A stretch of DNA of 64,000 nt from Strigamia acuminata (lineage: Eukaryota > Arthropoda > Chilopoda > Geophilomorpha > Linotaeniidae), in the NCBI GenBank assembly GCA_949358305.1, contig OX442314.1, forward strand, positions 58,103,369 through 58,167,368. The letters run 5' to 3'. Positions 20,247-28,558 of the stretch are shown piece after piece (position 1 is the stretch's first letter; each line of letters begins with the position of its first letter). The position numbers were made by a program, and so were the translations under genes. The notes beneath the pieces are model-generated. The model had not been told where the DNA came from and did not search any database. It saw only the letters and a program-made list of their open reading frames with translations.

Positions 20247-23200
20247 ATGTCAGACAAAGATGAGCAATCCACGTCTGACACCGAGCAGAGAATGCCCGAG
20301 AAGGGAAAAAGGACCTCCGACTACCACCTAAGGTCGGATGGTCCCGTCCCTGAAATGTCCGCAAAGGCGAAAGCCCGAGCGAATAAAAGGAGAGCGAAGG
20401 CGCAGAAAGAGGAGCAAGCTGCATCGCTCGCGGCCCTAGACGGGCCAGAGCGAGAGCGGGTTCCCTTGAATATGCAACCCTTCGAGGATACCGATCCGGA
20501 AGCCATAGAAAATCGAGAAGAAATTCGCGACGTATCGCCAGGACGAGTATCGATATTGATGACCGAGGAGACGAACGAAGCTCCGAAAATAACGGTCACG
20601 GTCGGCACGAACCCATCGCCACCCACGGCTCAGACGTCCGTGGAGCAAACCCCACGAAAAAACGACGGCGGGACCCCGATAACCCCCCGAGTTACGGCGA
20701 GTCCTGCGGTTGTTTCCTTCGAGGTATCTCACCTAATTCGGTTGACACGGCAAGCTGCCCAACTGAAAGCGATGATAGACATTCCAGTAGGAACGTCAGT
20801 CTGGGAATCGATTACTCTACTCACTGACGCTATCTGCGCGGCACAAGCCCCGACGCCGGTCGCAAGACCAGCAGCGGAGACGCCCATGCCCCAGGTAACG
20901 CCCAGTGACACCGGAGGTTTCGCGCCAGACCCCAACCGAACACTTCACGAATCCAGAGAGAAGGCCCGCGAGGAAGCCAGACAAGAAGCGACTAGTCGCC
21001 AACGAAGGCTGAGCGCAGAGCGGCGAGAACTCTGGAAGGAAGAGGAAGAAAGGGAGCAACGCGAGAGAAGAACCACCGAGAGAACAGAGAAACTGGTCCA
21101 AAAAATGAGGGAAGAACGAGAAGCTAAAATTCGAAAAGAATGGAACGCAACAGTAGAAGGGCGACATCGAGAAGCTCAAGAGTACGAGGACCAATTTCAA
21201 GCGCTAATAGCTCAAAGAAAAACAGAAAAACTACAAATGTTGCGAAAAGAGGCCATTCTACAACATCAGAAATGGGAAGAACAACATCGCGAGAGGTTGA
21301 GAGAAGAGGAAGCCAGAAAAGAAAAAGAACAGTTTCTGAAAGAGAAAGAAGAGTGGGATCGAGTCAGATGGACCGAAGAGTACAAAGCGAAGAAACAAGC
21401 TATAATAGATGAGCAAAAAAGATGGGAAGCCGAAAACTGGGAGAAGGAGACAGAAAAGTTCCAGAAAGAGTACGCACAAGACGTCTCGGACAGGAAGAAA
21501 AATGAAGAAAACCTGAAACGGAAACCAGAACCCCCCAGCGGCTCTGATACCGACACAGGAGAAGGTGCAACAAAGCCGGCAAAAACGGCGAAAAGGGGGA
21601 AATCTCAAAAGAGAGACGAGTCGGTCCCAAAAACAAAGGACCGTCACCCCTCAAAAAGATCCGAGACGGGAGCAGCCATCGACGCGTTACTCGAAAAGAA
21701 AAACGCAAATAAAAATCGGGAACGCCCCGAAAGCGAGGAAAACAGATGGCATTCTTTTTACGAGAACAACGACGGAGGGGAGCCGCCGCCATCCGGAGGC
21801 TCGAAACAGAAGAAGGCTGGCGGAGAGACCCCACCGAGAGGGCCGAGGTTTCACCCCCAAGGAGATCCCTCCGAGCCCTCCGATTCGTCGGACGACGACC
21901 ATCCGAGTCGACCGTCTACAGGGAGGAGTCAAGAAGACAGCGATGGGCACCGGTCGAACCGGCCGAATGCTTCAGACCGCTCCTCCCGGAGCTCCAACCC
22001 TCGTTCGGAGGAAGGGAACTTTCAGGACTCATCTGGCCGACATTACACGATGTCTGAGCTAGGCCGAGCCCTGCTGAACTCTTTCAGAAGAGAAGGAATC
22101 GATCTAGGCCATCCAGGCGACGAACATAATCGCGCTGGAGAGAGGGTTAAGCGTAAATATGGCGTACGAAACGAACCAAGCAGCGAAGCCACGGGTAACA
22201 TCCGTTGGCAACACTACATACAAACACGATTCGACGGTTCGTGGAAGGCCGGAGACCGCTTCCTAGACGAAGTAATGCGTATCAAGAAAGCGACAAAAGC
22301 CACCGTCGCCGACATGCTAACCCACGGTCTAGTGGAGCTAACCACGGGGTCAGCTCGAGAATGGTATCAGGGACTGAAAAACCCAACCTGGGACGATTTT
22401 CTCGTCCGTTTCGATCTCCGATACGGCGAGACTCCAGACGAGATCAGTAACAAATTACGTGGTCTACGGCAAGCCCCAGGAGAAACATTAGCCGACTACG
22501 ACGCCCGAGCGAAACTCCTGTTTGCAAGAGCGCCGTACGAAATAAACCCCGCTGGTTTTACGATGATCTTTTACGGAGGATTATCGGCCCACTCGCAAAG
22601 AATTCTGCTAGACATGCGTGCACCCCGCACTGGCGATTACCAAGATGTCAGTAACTATCTTCTAACAAACACGTTAGAAATAGAACAGCGGTATTACGCC
22701 ACTCTGCCCCCGGAAGAAGCTGACGCGCACGAGAAGCGGTTGCAGACGAGCGCCGAACGCCACAAGACCTCAGAAAAATTAATGAGGCCAAGTGAATATT
22801 TGAGCGGCATAATGAGTCTCACCGAAGCATCCTTCGGACGAATGCTGACGCCTAAAGCAGGCAGTATTCTTCCAGCCAACCCGATAGCTGCCCCAAAGAA
22901 AGCACCGGCAGCAACGGCGATGCAGGTGACCTCGACGGACTCCACCCAGATGGAGAAAGTCGAAGAGACAACACCTCTCGCCACGGCTAAAGAAGAGGAG
23001 CCAGCATCAAGCGACGAGGAAGCCCTAAATGAGCACCTCGAAAACTTGTCGACGGGATGCGACGATCAAGGTCCCTATTTGCACCATGCACACCGGGCCT
23101 TGGCAATCGCACAATTCAGAGCACACGTGCAGGCAACAAAAGCGAGAGGGGCATTGGGAGGAAAAAGACGATTCCCGACGCCCTTCGTCCCGAAAAAACC

Positions 23201-23387
23201 GGGATTCACTCCCACAGGGGATAAAAGTAACATCAAATGTTACAGCTGCGGAGAATACGGTCACTACTCCGACAAATGCGAAAAAACCGTCAAAGAAAAA
23301 GGCATCATGCAAACCTTGATGAAAATGATGATGGAGTTAAATACTAATCTAGCAAAAAACTCCCAAGCGCAGGCGTCGCCGAAATAA
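20247..23387 (+). CDS. Gag polyprotein of the gypsy element
   Basis: 1,046 aa, long for Gag. Residues 1-230 are mostly disordered and Pro/Thr-rich. Residues about 231-420 are a very charged helical segment (EEEEREQRERRTTERTEK type), a likely coiled coil. 430-640 is basic and Ser/Pro-rich. About 660-800 is a retrotransposon-gag capsid domain (LTTGSAREWYQGLKNPTWDD). A canonical CCHC knuckle, CYSCGEYGHYSDKC, lies near residue 1000. The start is the first ATG after the leader. Pol follows in the -1 frame, with a 40-base overlap (23,348-23,387). Confidence 0.95.
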   Translation: MSDKDEQSTSDTEQRMPEKGKRTSDYHLRSDGPVPEMSAKAKARANKRRAKAQKEEQAASLAALDGPERERVPLNMQPFEDTDPEAIENREEIRDVSPGRVSILMTEETNEAPKITVTVGTNPSPPTAQTSVEQTPRKNDGGTPITPRVTASPAVVSFEVSHLIRLTRQAAQLKAMIDIPVGTSVWESITLLTDAICAAQAPTPVARPAAETPMPQVTPSDTGGFAPDPNRTLHESREKAREEARQEATSRQRRLSAERRELWKEEEEREQRERRTTERTEKLVQKMREEREAKIRKEWNATVEGRHREAQEYEDQFQALIAQRKTEKLQMLRKEAILQHQKWEEQHRERLREEEARKEKEQFLKEKEEWDRVRWTEEYKAKKQAIIDEQKRWEAENWEKETEKFQKEYAQDVSDRKKNEENLKRKPEPPSGSDTDTGEGATKPAKTAKRGKSQKRDESVPKTKDRHPSKRSETGAAIDALLEKKNANKNRERPESEENRWHSFYENNDGGEPPPSGGSKQKKAGGETPPRGPRFHPQGDPSEPSDSSDDDHPSRPSTGRSQEDSDGHRSNRPNASDRSSRSSNPRSEEGNFQDSSGRHYTMSELGRALLNSFRREGIDLGHPGDEHNRAGERVKRKYGVRNEPSSEATGNIRWQHYIQTRFDGSWKAGDRFLDEVMRIKKATKATVADMLTHGLVELTTGSAREWYQGLKNPTWDDFLVRFDLRYGETPDEISNKLRGLRQAPGETLADYDARAKLLFARAPYEINPAGFTMIFYGGLSAHSQRILLDMRAPRTGDYQDVSNYLLTNTLEIEQRYYATLPPEEADAHEKRLQTSAERHKTSEKLMRPSEYLSGIMSLTEASFGRMLTPKAGSILPANPIAAPKKAPAATAMQVTSTDSTQMEKVEETTPLATAKEEEPASSDEEALNEHLENLSTGCDDQGPYLHHAHRALAIAQFRAHVQATKARGALGGKRRFPTPFVPKKPGFTPTGDKSNIKCYSCGEYGHYSDKCEKTVKEKGIMQTLMKMMMELNTNLAKNSQAQASPK

Positions 23388-23405
23388 ATTCAGCTTCGTC
23401 TGCGC
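23354..23405 (+). promoter_or_regulatory. Programmed -1 ribosomal frameshift signal between gag and pol
   Basis: A slippery heptamer in gag phase, A AAA AAC (23,354-23,360), is followed by a 6-base spacer and a 9-bp stem: GCGCAGGCG (23,367-23,375) pairs with CGTCTGCGC (23,397-23,405), including one G-U pair, around a 21-base loop. It lies in the only window (23,348-23,387) where gag and pol frames are both open, and the shift needed is exactly -1. Confidence 0.85.
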
Positions 23406-26400
23406 CAGCCGCGGAAATTAAAAAGAAGAAATATCACACTGGACCCGCAGGTCATGCCTTGGCAGAAGCACAGATCAAAGATCGCATGCAGACCATTCCG
23501 AAGAAGGAAGAAACAGTGACGCTGACAAGTATGCAAGTGAGAACGAAGCCGGAGGTCGACATAGATTGGACGGACCTCCCGTTCAATCTGGAGGTTGAGC
23601 CCCAAACATTACGCGTTTTTCACTGCAATGTCACGAAAACACATTGCGAAACTCTGTGTATGCTGCCAGTGGAGATCGAAAACCAAAAATTGTTCGGTCT
23701 GCTGGATTCAGGAGCAGATCGTTCATTCATATCCGAAGATATAGTAAAGGACTTGGATATTGAAAAAAAGGTGGCACAAGTGAACGCGAACGTAGAATTG
23801 CTCACCGCCAACGGCTACGTCAAGCCGAGGGGCGTAGTTCGCATCATGATCGACTGGAAGGGGGGGAACCTGTCCCACCCCTTCATAGTCTTGCCATCCC
23901 ACGACAAAGTATTCCTCTTAGGGATGGATATCATGGCAAAACTGAAAATTCAGCCAAACCCGATAACCCGTTCATGGAACTGGATAAGTCCCGAGGGAGA
24001 ACGGCCAGTCCCCGTAGTTCCCCAAAAATTACTGGACGAAGCCAAGGACAAAGAGGAATACGGAAGAGGATTGCGAAAATTCGTCCAAGATTACGATTTC
24101 GCAGCCTTCACTCTGGAATTACAGAGGAGTAACGTCGTGGACACCCTGGTCGAGGAGGCAGCACTGCGTGTTAACGAGGCATCGCTACTAAGGCGAGTGC
24201 TTCGAAAGCATGAAAGAATTCTGACCAAGACACCTGGTCGAACGACGGAAGCAACACACGAAATAGTCTTAACCACAGACAAGCCGATTCGAGTGCCTTA
24301 CAAGGGGATGAACCCCCAGAAAAGAGACATCGTGACGCAAATGTGCCAAGACATGCTCGACAAGGGCATAGTAACGCAAGCCCTGGGCGAATACGCGATG
24401 CGGATCGTCCTGGTAATGCGTCCAGGCTCGGAGCCTCGACTATGCATTGATTATCGCCCCCTGAATGCGATAACAGTTATAGACCCGATTCAGATGCCGT
24501 CTATAGACTCGATCCTCCGGGAACTGAGCCCGTTCAAGTGGGTAACCACCATGGACCTGTCAAAGGGGTATTGGCAAGTGGAGCTAAAACCCGAAGACAA
24601 ACTAAAAACGGCTTTCTACTCCCCGATAGGAAGACTAATGTTCAACGTGATGCCGTTCGGGCTTGTAAACGCCCCGAGCACGTTCCAGAAACTGATCGAA
24701 AGCGTGTTGGGAGATATGCTGCACGACTTCGTGTGGGCGTATCTCGACGACATAATAATAACGTCGGACACATTCGAAGAGCATATAGACCACATCGACA
24801 GAGTGGTCTCCCGCCTAGCCAAGGCGGGACTCCACATCCATCCAGGGAAGAGCAAGTTCTGCAGAAAAGAGCTTGCCTTCCTAGGATATCGAATAGGAGT
24901 CGAGGGAATCGCGATTGACCCCGAAAAGGTCAAAGCAATAAACGGATTCCCCGCCCCCGAAGATATAAAAGGTGTCCAAAGATTCATGGGCATGGTCAAT
25001 TTCTTCGGCCGACTACTCTCTGGTCTGGCTGAGGTGGCCGCGCCTATAACGGATCTCTTACGAACGGATAAAGAGTTTGAGTGGACGGTCCAGTGCGAGG
25101 CCGCATTTAGCACTATCAAGCAAATGCTGGCTGACGTCGAAAAGATGCCATTGCCGGACCTAAACCGACCGTTCGTGTTGCACACCGACGCGAGTAAAAT
25201 CGGACTGGGTGCAGCCCTTCTGCAGACCCACGTGTACAACGGAATCTCGCAAGAAGTACCCTGTATGTTTATAAGCAGGAAAATACAGGGCGCGGAGAAA
25301 AATTACACGGCAACGGAACTAGAATGCCTAGCCGTAATTTGGGCAGTTCGAAAATTTCGCGACTATCTGGAGTACACGAACTTCGAGGTTCAGACAGATC
25401 ACCAGGCACTAAGCTGGTTGATGAAGCTCAAGGAACCTTCCGGCCGACTCGCAAGATGGCAACTGGAGTTAATGGCGTGCGATATAACAATTACGTACCG
25501 CCCCGGGAAGTACAATCATGTGGCCGACGCCCTCTCAAGAGCCCCAGCCTCTGACCCCCAGGGACCAGACGACGACGGCGAGGACGACACCCACCTCTTG
25601 TACTGCCCAACTCCACGCAGAATATGGCGCTTACGAAAAGCAAACGAACTGCCGGTGATGGAGCCCGAAGATAGAACGTTTTGTGGTTTTTGGACTCGAA
25701 CGTACCAGCCAGCTGGGACGAGCGATTCAACGTCCGCAATTCAACCTCCGCCCCCCGGAGAAACCCACAAAACACTACTACGCGCCTTCACAGCAAAAAT
25801 TGAAGAAAAAACGCAATATGCTCCACCCACGAGACGTGAGTTCGTCGAACACCAGGCAGCAGACACAAAATGTCAAATTATAACACAATATTTGCTGAAC
25901 GGCGAATTTCCGGAAGGGATGACAAACCCACACCGCCGGAAACAGTTCGTCAAAGAAGCAACAAGCTACCTCATAGATGATGAACTCCTGGTAAAATACC
26001 ACCCGACATTTCAAGATGACCTCAGTGGAGCGGGAAACTCGGTGAAAGTGGTCGTACCGGCATCACTGCACAACCGACTGTTGTGGCTGATGCACGGACA
26101 CCCGCTCGCCAGCCATTCCGGCATAGCGAGAACCCTTTATCGAGTAAAGCAACTTTTCTTCTGGCCGGGCGCGCGGCAAAAGATAACGAAATTTATCCGA
26201 CACTGCCCCCGGTGCCAAGCATGCAGACCGCGAGATAAAGTAGCCAGAAACGCCATGTCTCTCGGACCCTACGCACCGTTTGACTGCTTAAGCATAGACT
26301 TGATGGGCCCCAAGCCCACAACGGGAAACAAGAACATGTATATTCTCGTAATTATGGACGTGGCCACCCGATGGCCGGAGCTGTACGCCCTCGCGAAGCC

Positions 26401-27490
26401 CTCGGCTGAAAACATAGTCGAGTGCCTTTACGACGTGGCAATGCGATTTGGGTTTCCCAGAAAACTCATTTCGGATAACGGCCCCCAATTCCGATCGAGA
26501 ATATATAAGGACTTCTGTAGAAAATTTAAAATGGATGCATCAAACACCTCCACGTATAATCCTCAGACAAACCCAGTCGAGAGATTAAATAAAGACATAA
26601 AATATGCGCTGACAGTATTCACCGATATTCACAATCGATGGGACGAATACCTGCGAGAAATCGCTTTCAGCATTCGCTCAACCGTGTCAAGAACACGCGA
26701 ATTCTCACCGGCGTACCTCAACTTCGCCCGCGAATTAAGGATGCCATGGGACCCACGCGTTGCCGAAGCTGTTAACGTATTAGACCCGTCGAGCCCACAT
26801 GAGTACGTGTGCCGGTTGGAACAGACTATATCCGACACGTACCAGCATATGATGGCGCATATTTTCAACATGAGAGAGAGAATCGCAGATAAAGAAGGCG
26901 ATCTCGCTTTCGCGAACTTTAAAGTGAATGATCTAGTGTGGAAGGAGGCACACACGTTGTCCAATGCAGCGAGGGGCATCGCCGCCGGTTTAGCCGACAA
27001 GAGGGACGGTCCCTACGTAATTGTGGCCGAACACGGAGGCAACGCATACCAACTACGCCGCCTAGAGGACAACAAAAATTTTCAGTCGATACATGGCCGA
27101 GATCTAAGGCCATATCTGCCAGAATTTCCACAGGAAATTTGGCTGGAAGGTCAGACACACAGCGGCCAAGGGGGCACCGTGGTCGACACGTTCCAAAAAA
27201 CAAATGAAGCTGAAAATATAGCGGAGAGCGAGGATGAATTCTTCGACGCCGAATCCCCAGCCGACGAGGCTCCAGCTCAGCCGGAGCAAGCAATTTCGGA
27301 GAGGGAGGAAGCAGAAGAATGTACTTCTGAAATGGAAAATAAAAAAATTAATAATGAGAAAAATGCCAACACATCGGAGATGAACGAGCAAGTAGAGTCA
27401 CGATCTACGAGCACGTCGAAAATCAACCTTCGACCACGACGAAGCAATAATCCGTTCATTCGGGACGGCAAAGTCGTGGGGAAGAACTAA
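23360..27490 (+). CDS. Pol polyprotein (protease, RT, RNase H, integrase) of the gypsy element
   Basis: Open from 23,348 in the -1 frame relative to gag. It has no useful ATG start and is presumably made as Gag-Pol from the slip at 23,360. Counting residues from 23,459: aspartic protease near 83 (LLDSGADRSFIS); RT with LCIDYRPLNAITV and catalytic YLDD near 427; RNase H at about 574 (LHTDASKIGLGAALLQ); integrase HHCC finger at about 878-923 (HGHPLASHSG...CPRCQAC); DDE core at about 935-1045 (SIDLMGPK, ISDNGPQF, NPVERLN) and a C-terminal GPYVIV module. All catalytic residues checked are present and there are no stops. The last ~100 residues are acidic. Functional by appearance. Confidence 0.95.
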   Translation, partial: LPSAGVAEINSASSAPAAEIKKKKYHTGPAGHALAEAQIKDRMQTIPKKEETVTLTSMQVRTKPEVDIDWTDLPFNLEVEPQTLRVFHCNVTKTHCETLCMLPVEIENQKLFGLLDSGADRSFISEDIVKDLDIEKKVAQVNANVELLTANGYVKPRGVVRIMIDWKGGNLSHPFIVLPSHDKVFLLGMDIMAKLKIQPNPITRSWNWISPEGERPVPVVPQKLLDEAKDKEEYGRGLRKFVQDYDFAAFTLELQRSNVVDTLVEEAALRVNEASLLRRVLRKHERILTKTPGRTTEATHEIVLTTDKPIRVPYKGMNPQKRDIVTQMCQDMLDKGIVTQALGEYAMRIVLVMRPGSEPRLCIDYRPLNAITVIDPIQMPSIDSILRELSPFKWVTTMDLSKGYWQVELKPEDKLKTAFYSPIGRLMFNVMPFGLVNAPSTFQKLIESVLGDMLHDFVWAYLDDIIITSDTFEEHIDHIDRVVSRLAKAGLHIHPGKSKFCRKELAFLGYRIGVEGIAIDPEKVKAINGFPAPEDIKGVQRFMGMVNFFGRLLSGLAEVAAPITDLLRTDKEFEWTVQCEAAFSTIKQMLADVEKMPLPDLNRPFVLHTDASKIGLGAALLQTHVYNGISQEVPCMFISRKIQGAEKNYTATELECLAVIWAVRKFRDYLEYTNFEVQTDHQALSWLMKLKEPSGRLARWQLELMACDITITYRPGKYNHVADALSRAPASDPQGPDDDGEDDTHLLYCPTPRRIWRLRKANELPVMEPEDRTFCGFWTRTYQPAGTSDSTSAIQPPPPGETHKTLLRAFTAKIEEKTQYAPPTRREFVEHQAADTKCQIITQYLLNGEFPEGMTNPHRRKQFVKEATSYLIDDELLVKYHPTFQDDLSGAGNSVKVVVPASLHNRLLWLMHGHPLASHSGIARTLYRVKQLFFWPGARQKITKFIRHCPRCQACRPRDKVARNAMSLGPYAPFDCLSIDLMGPKPTTGNKNMYILVIMDVATRWPELYALAKPSAENIVECLYDVAMRFGFPRKLISDNGPQFRSRIYKDFCRKFKMDASNTSTYNPQTNPVERLNKDIKYALTVFTDIHNRWDEYLREIAFSIRSTVSRTREFSPAYLNFARELRMPWDPRVAEAVNVLDPSSPHEYVCRLEQTISDTYQHMMAHIFNMRERIADKEGDLAFANFKVNDLVWKEAHTLSNAARGIAAGLADKRDGPYVIVAEHGGNAYQLRRLEDNKNFQSIHGRDLRPYLPEFPQEIWLEGQTHSGQGGTVVDTFQKTNEAENIAESEDEFFDAESPADEAPAQPEQAISEREEAEECTSEMENKKINNEKNANTSEMNEQVESRSTSTSKINLRPRRSNNPFIRDGKVVGKN

Positions 27491-28426
27491 AAATAAAAGA
27501 AAATGTGATAACATGGAGCGGAGGCCTTGTAAAATAAAAAGATTTACTTACGAGAGCTGCTGCACATGTTGAGACGCGAAAATTTGGCTAAGTCCAAACT
27601 TCGCAACGAATTGTCGCAGTCACCACTAACAGACGAGAAGTTATGACGTATCGGGCGACCACGTGACAATGAAACCACGCGGTCGACCCCGTAGCATCAT
27701 TGCCAGCACGGCGGATCTCGCAAAATACGAGACGCGTTCGAGACCCACAATTCTCAGCGTCGATGGGCCCAGTTTCCGACTGTTTTTAACACGACGAGAC
27801 GTGTTTTTTGCTTCTCCCCAAAGAGAAAACAAAGACCTCTCAAAAAACTTCACTTTCCTAAATTGAAATGGCCGATCGACGCAACCCACGATTAGAGCCG
27901 AGCGCATCGTCGAGAGACAAGAGCGACGGCCTAATCGTAAATGCAGAAGAAGATGAGAATTGGGACGAACAACCGCCGCTGCAGGCTGGCTAAAAACCCG
28001 AGAGTGGACCCAGATTCACCTCGGAGTCAAGGCCGCCAAAAAACTAGAACAAAGGAAGTGTTCGCGGAATGGCGTCGTGGCAAACCAAAACCAAAACTAA
28101 AGGTTTTCTTTCTTTTAAATTTAAACATCGTAATAAATTAAAATACGATTAGAGTTAAAATAAAAAAGTTTAACGTAAGAAATTAAAATTTAACGATCGG
28201 TTTTGCCTGCGACCCCTTCCAAAAAAGCGGATCACCTGAGTTCAAAAGTAGTGTTGGATCAGCGCTACGACGGCGGAGATCATCGCAGAACTGCGAAACA
28301 AGAAAATAAGACCGACGGCCGCAACAAAAGAAAGGAGTTGCTGCCACCGTCGATCTTGAGCATATTTCTGATCCCCATCGTTAACTGGGATTTATTATAT
28401 TAATCTTGTGATCTAAAATTATTCAG
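27491..28426 (+). other. Spacer between pol and ORF3
   Basis: No supported ORF. It ends in a splice-acceptor-like stretch, AAAATTATTCAG at 28,415-28,426, immediately before the open frame of ORF3. Confidence 0.5.
28415..28426 (+). promoter_or_regulatory. Candidate 3' splice site for ORF3 mRNA
   Basis: AAAATTATTCAG followed by GTCGACCCG. Splicing from either LTR donor (19,751 or 20,100) would give an mRNA with an ATG-free leader whose first ATG is that of ORF3 at 28,559. This parallels spliced env mRNAs of retroviruses. The acceptor's pyrimidine tract is modest, so this is a prediction. Confidence 0.45.
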
Positions 28427-28558
28427 GTCGACCCGCTAGAATCGTGGGACGCCCTGCCTCCGACGGCGTCAACCGCCAACAACATCTTTCGCGGAGCCCT
28501 GCCGATTTACCTGCGGCAGGCCTATCCTGCAGAGACCAGCGCCTGGAAAATCCGATTG

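Noticed and set aside
20173-27471. Minus-strand ORFs opposite gag and pol of the gypsy element
   Set aside because: Shadows of the plus-strand coding sequence; no motif or start support.
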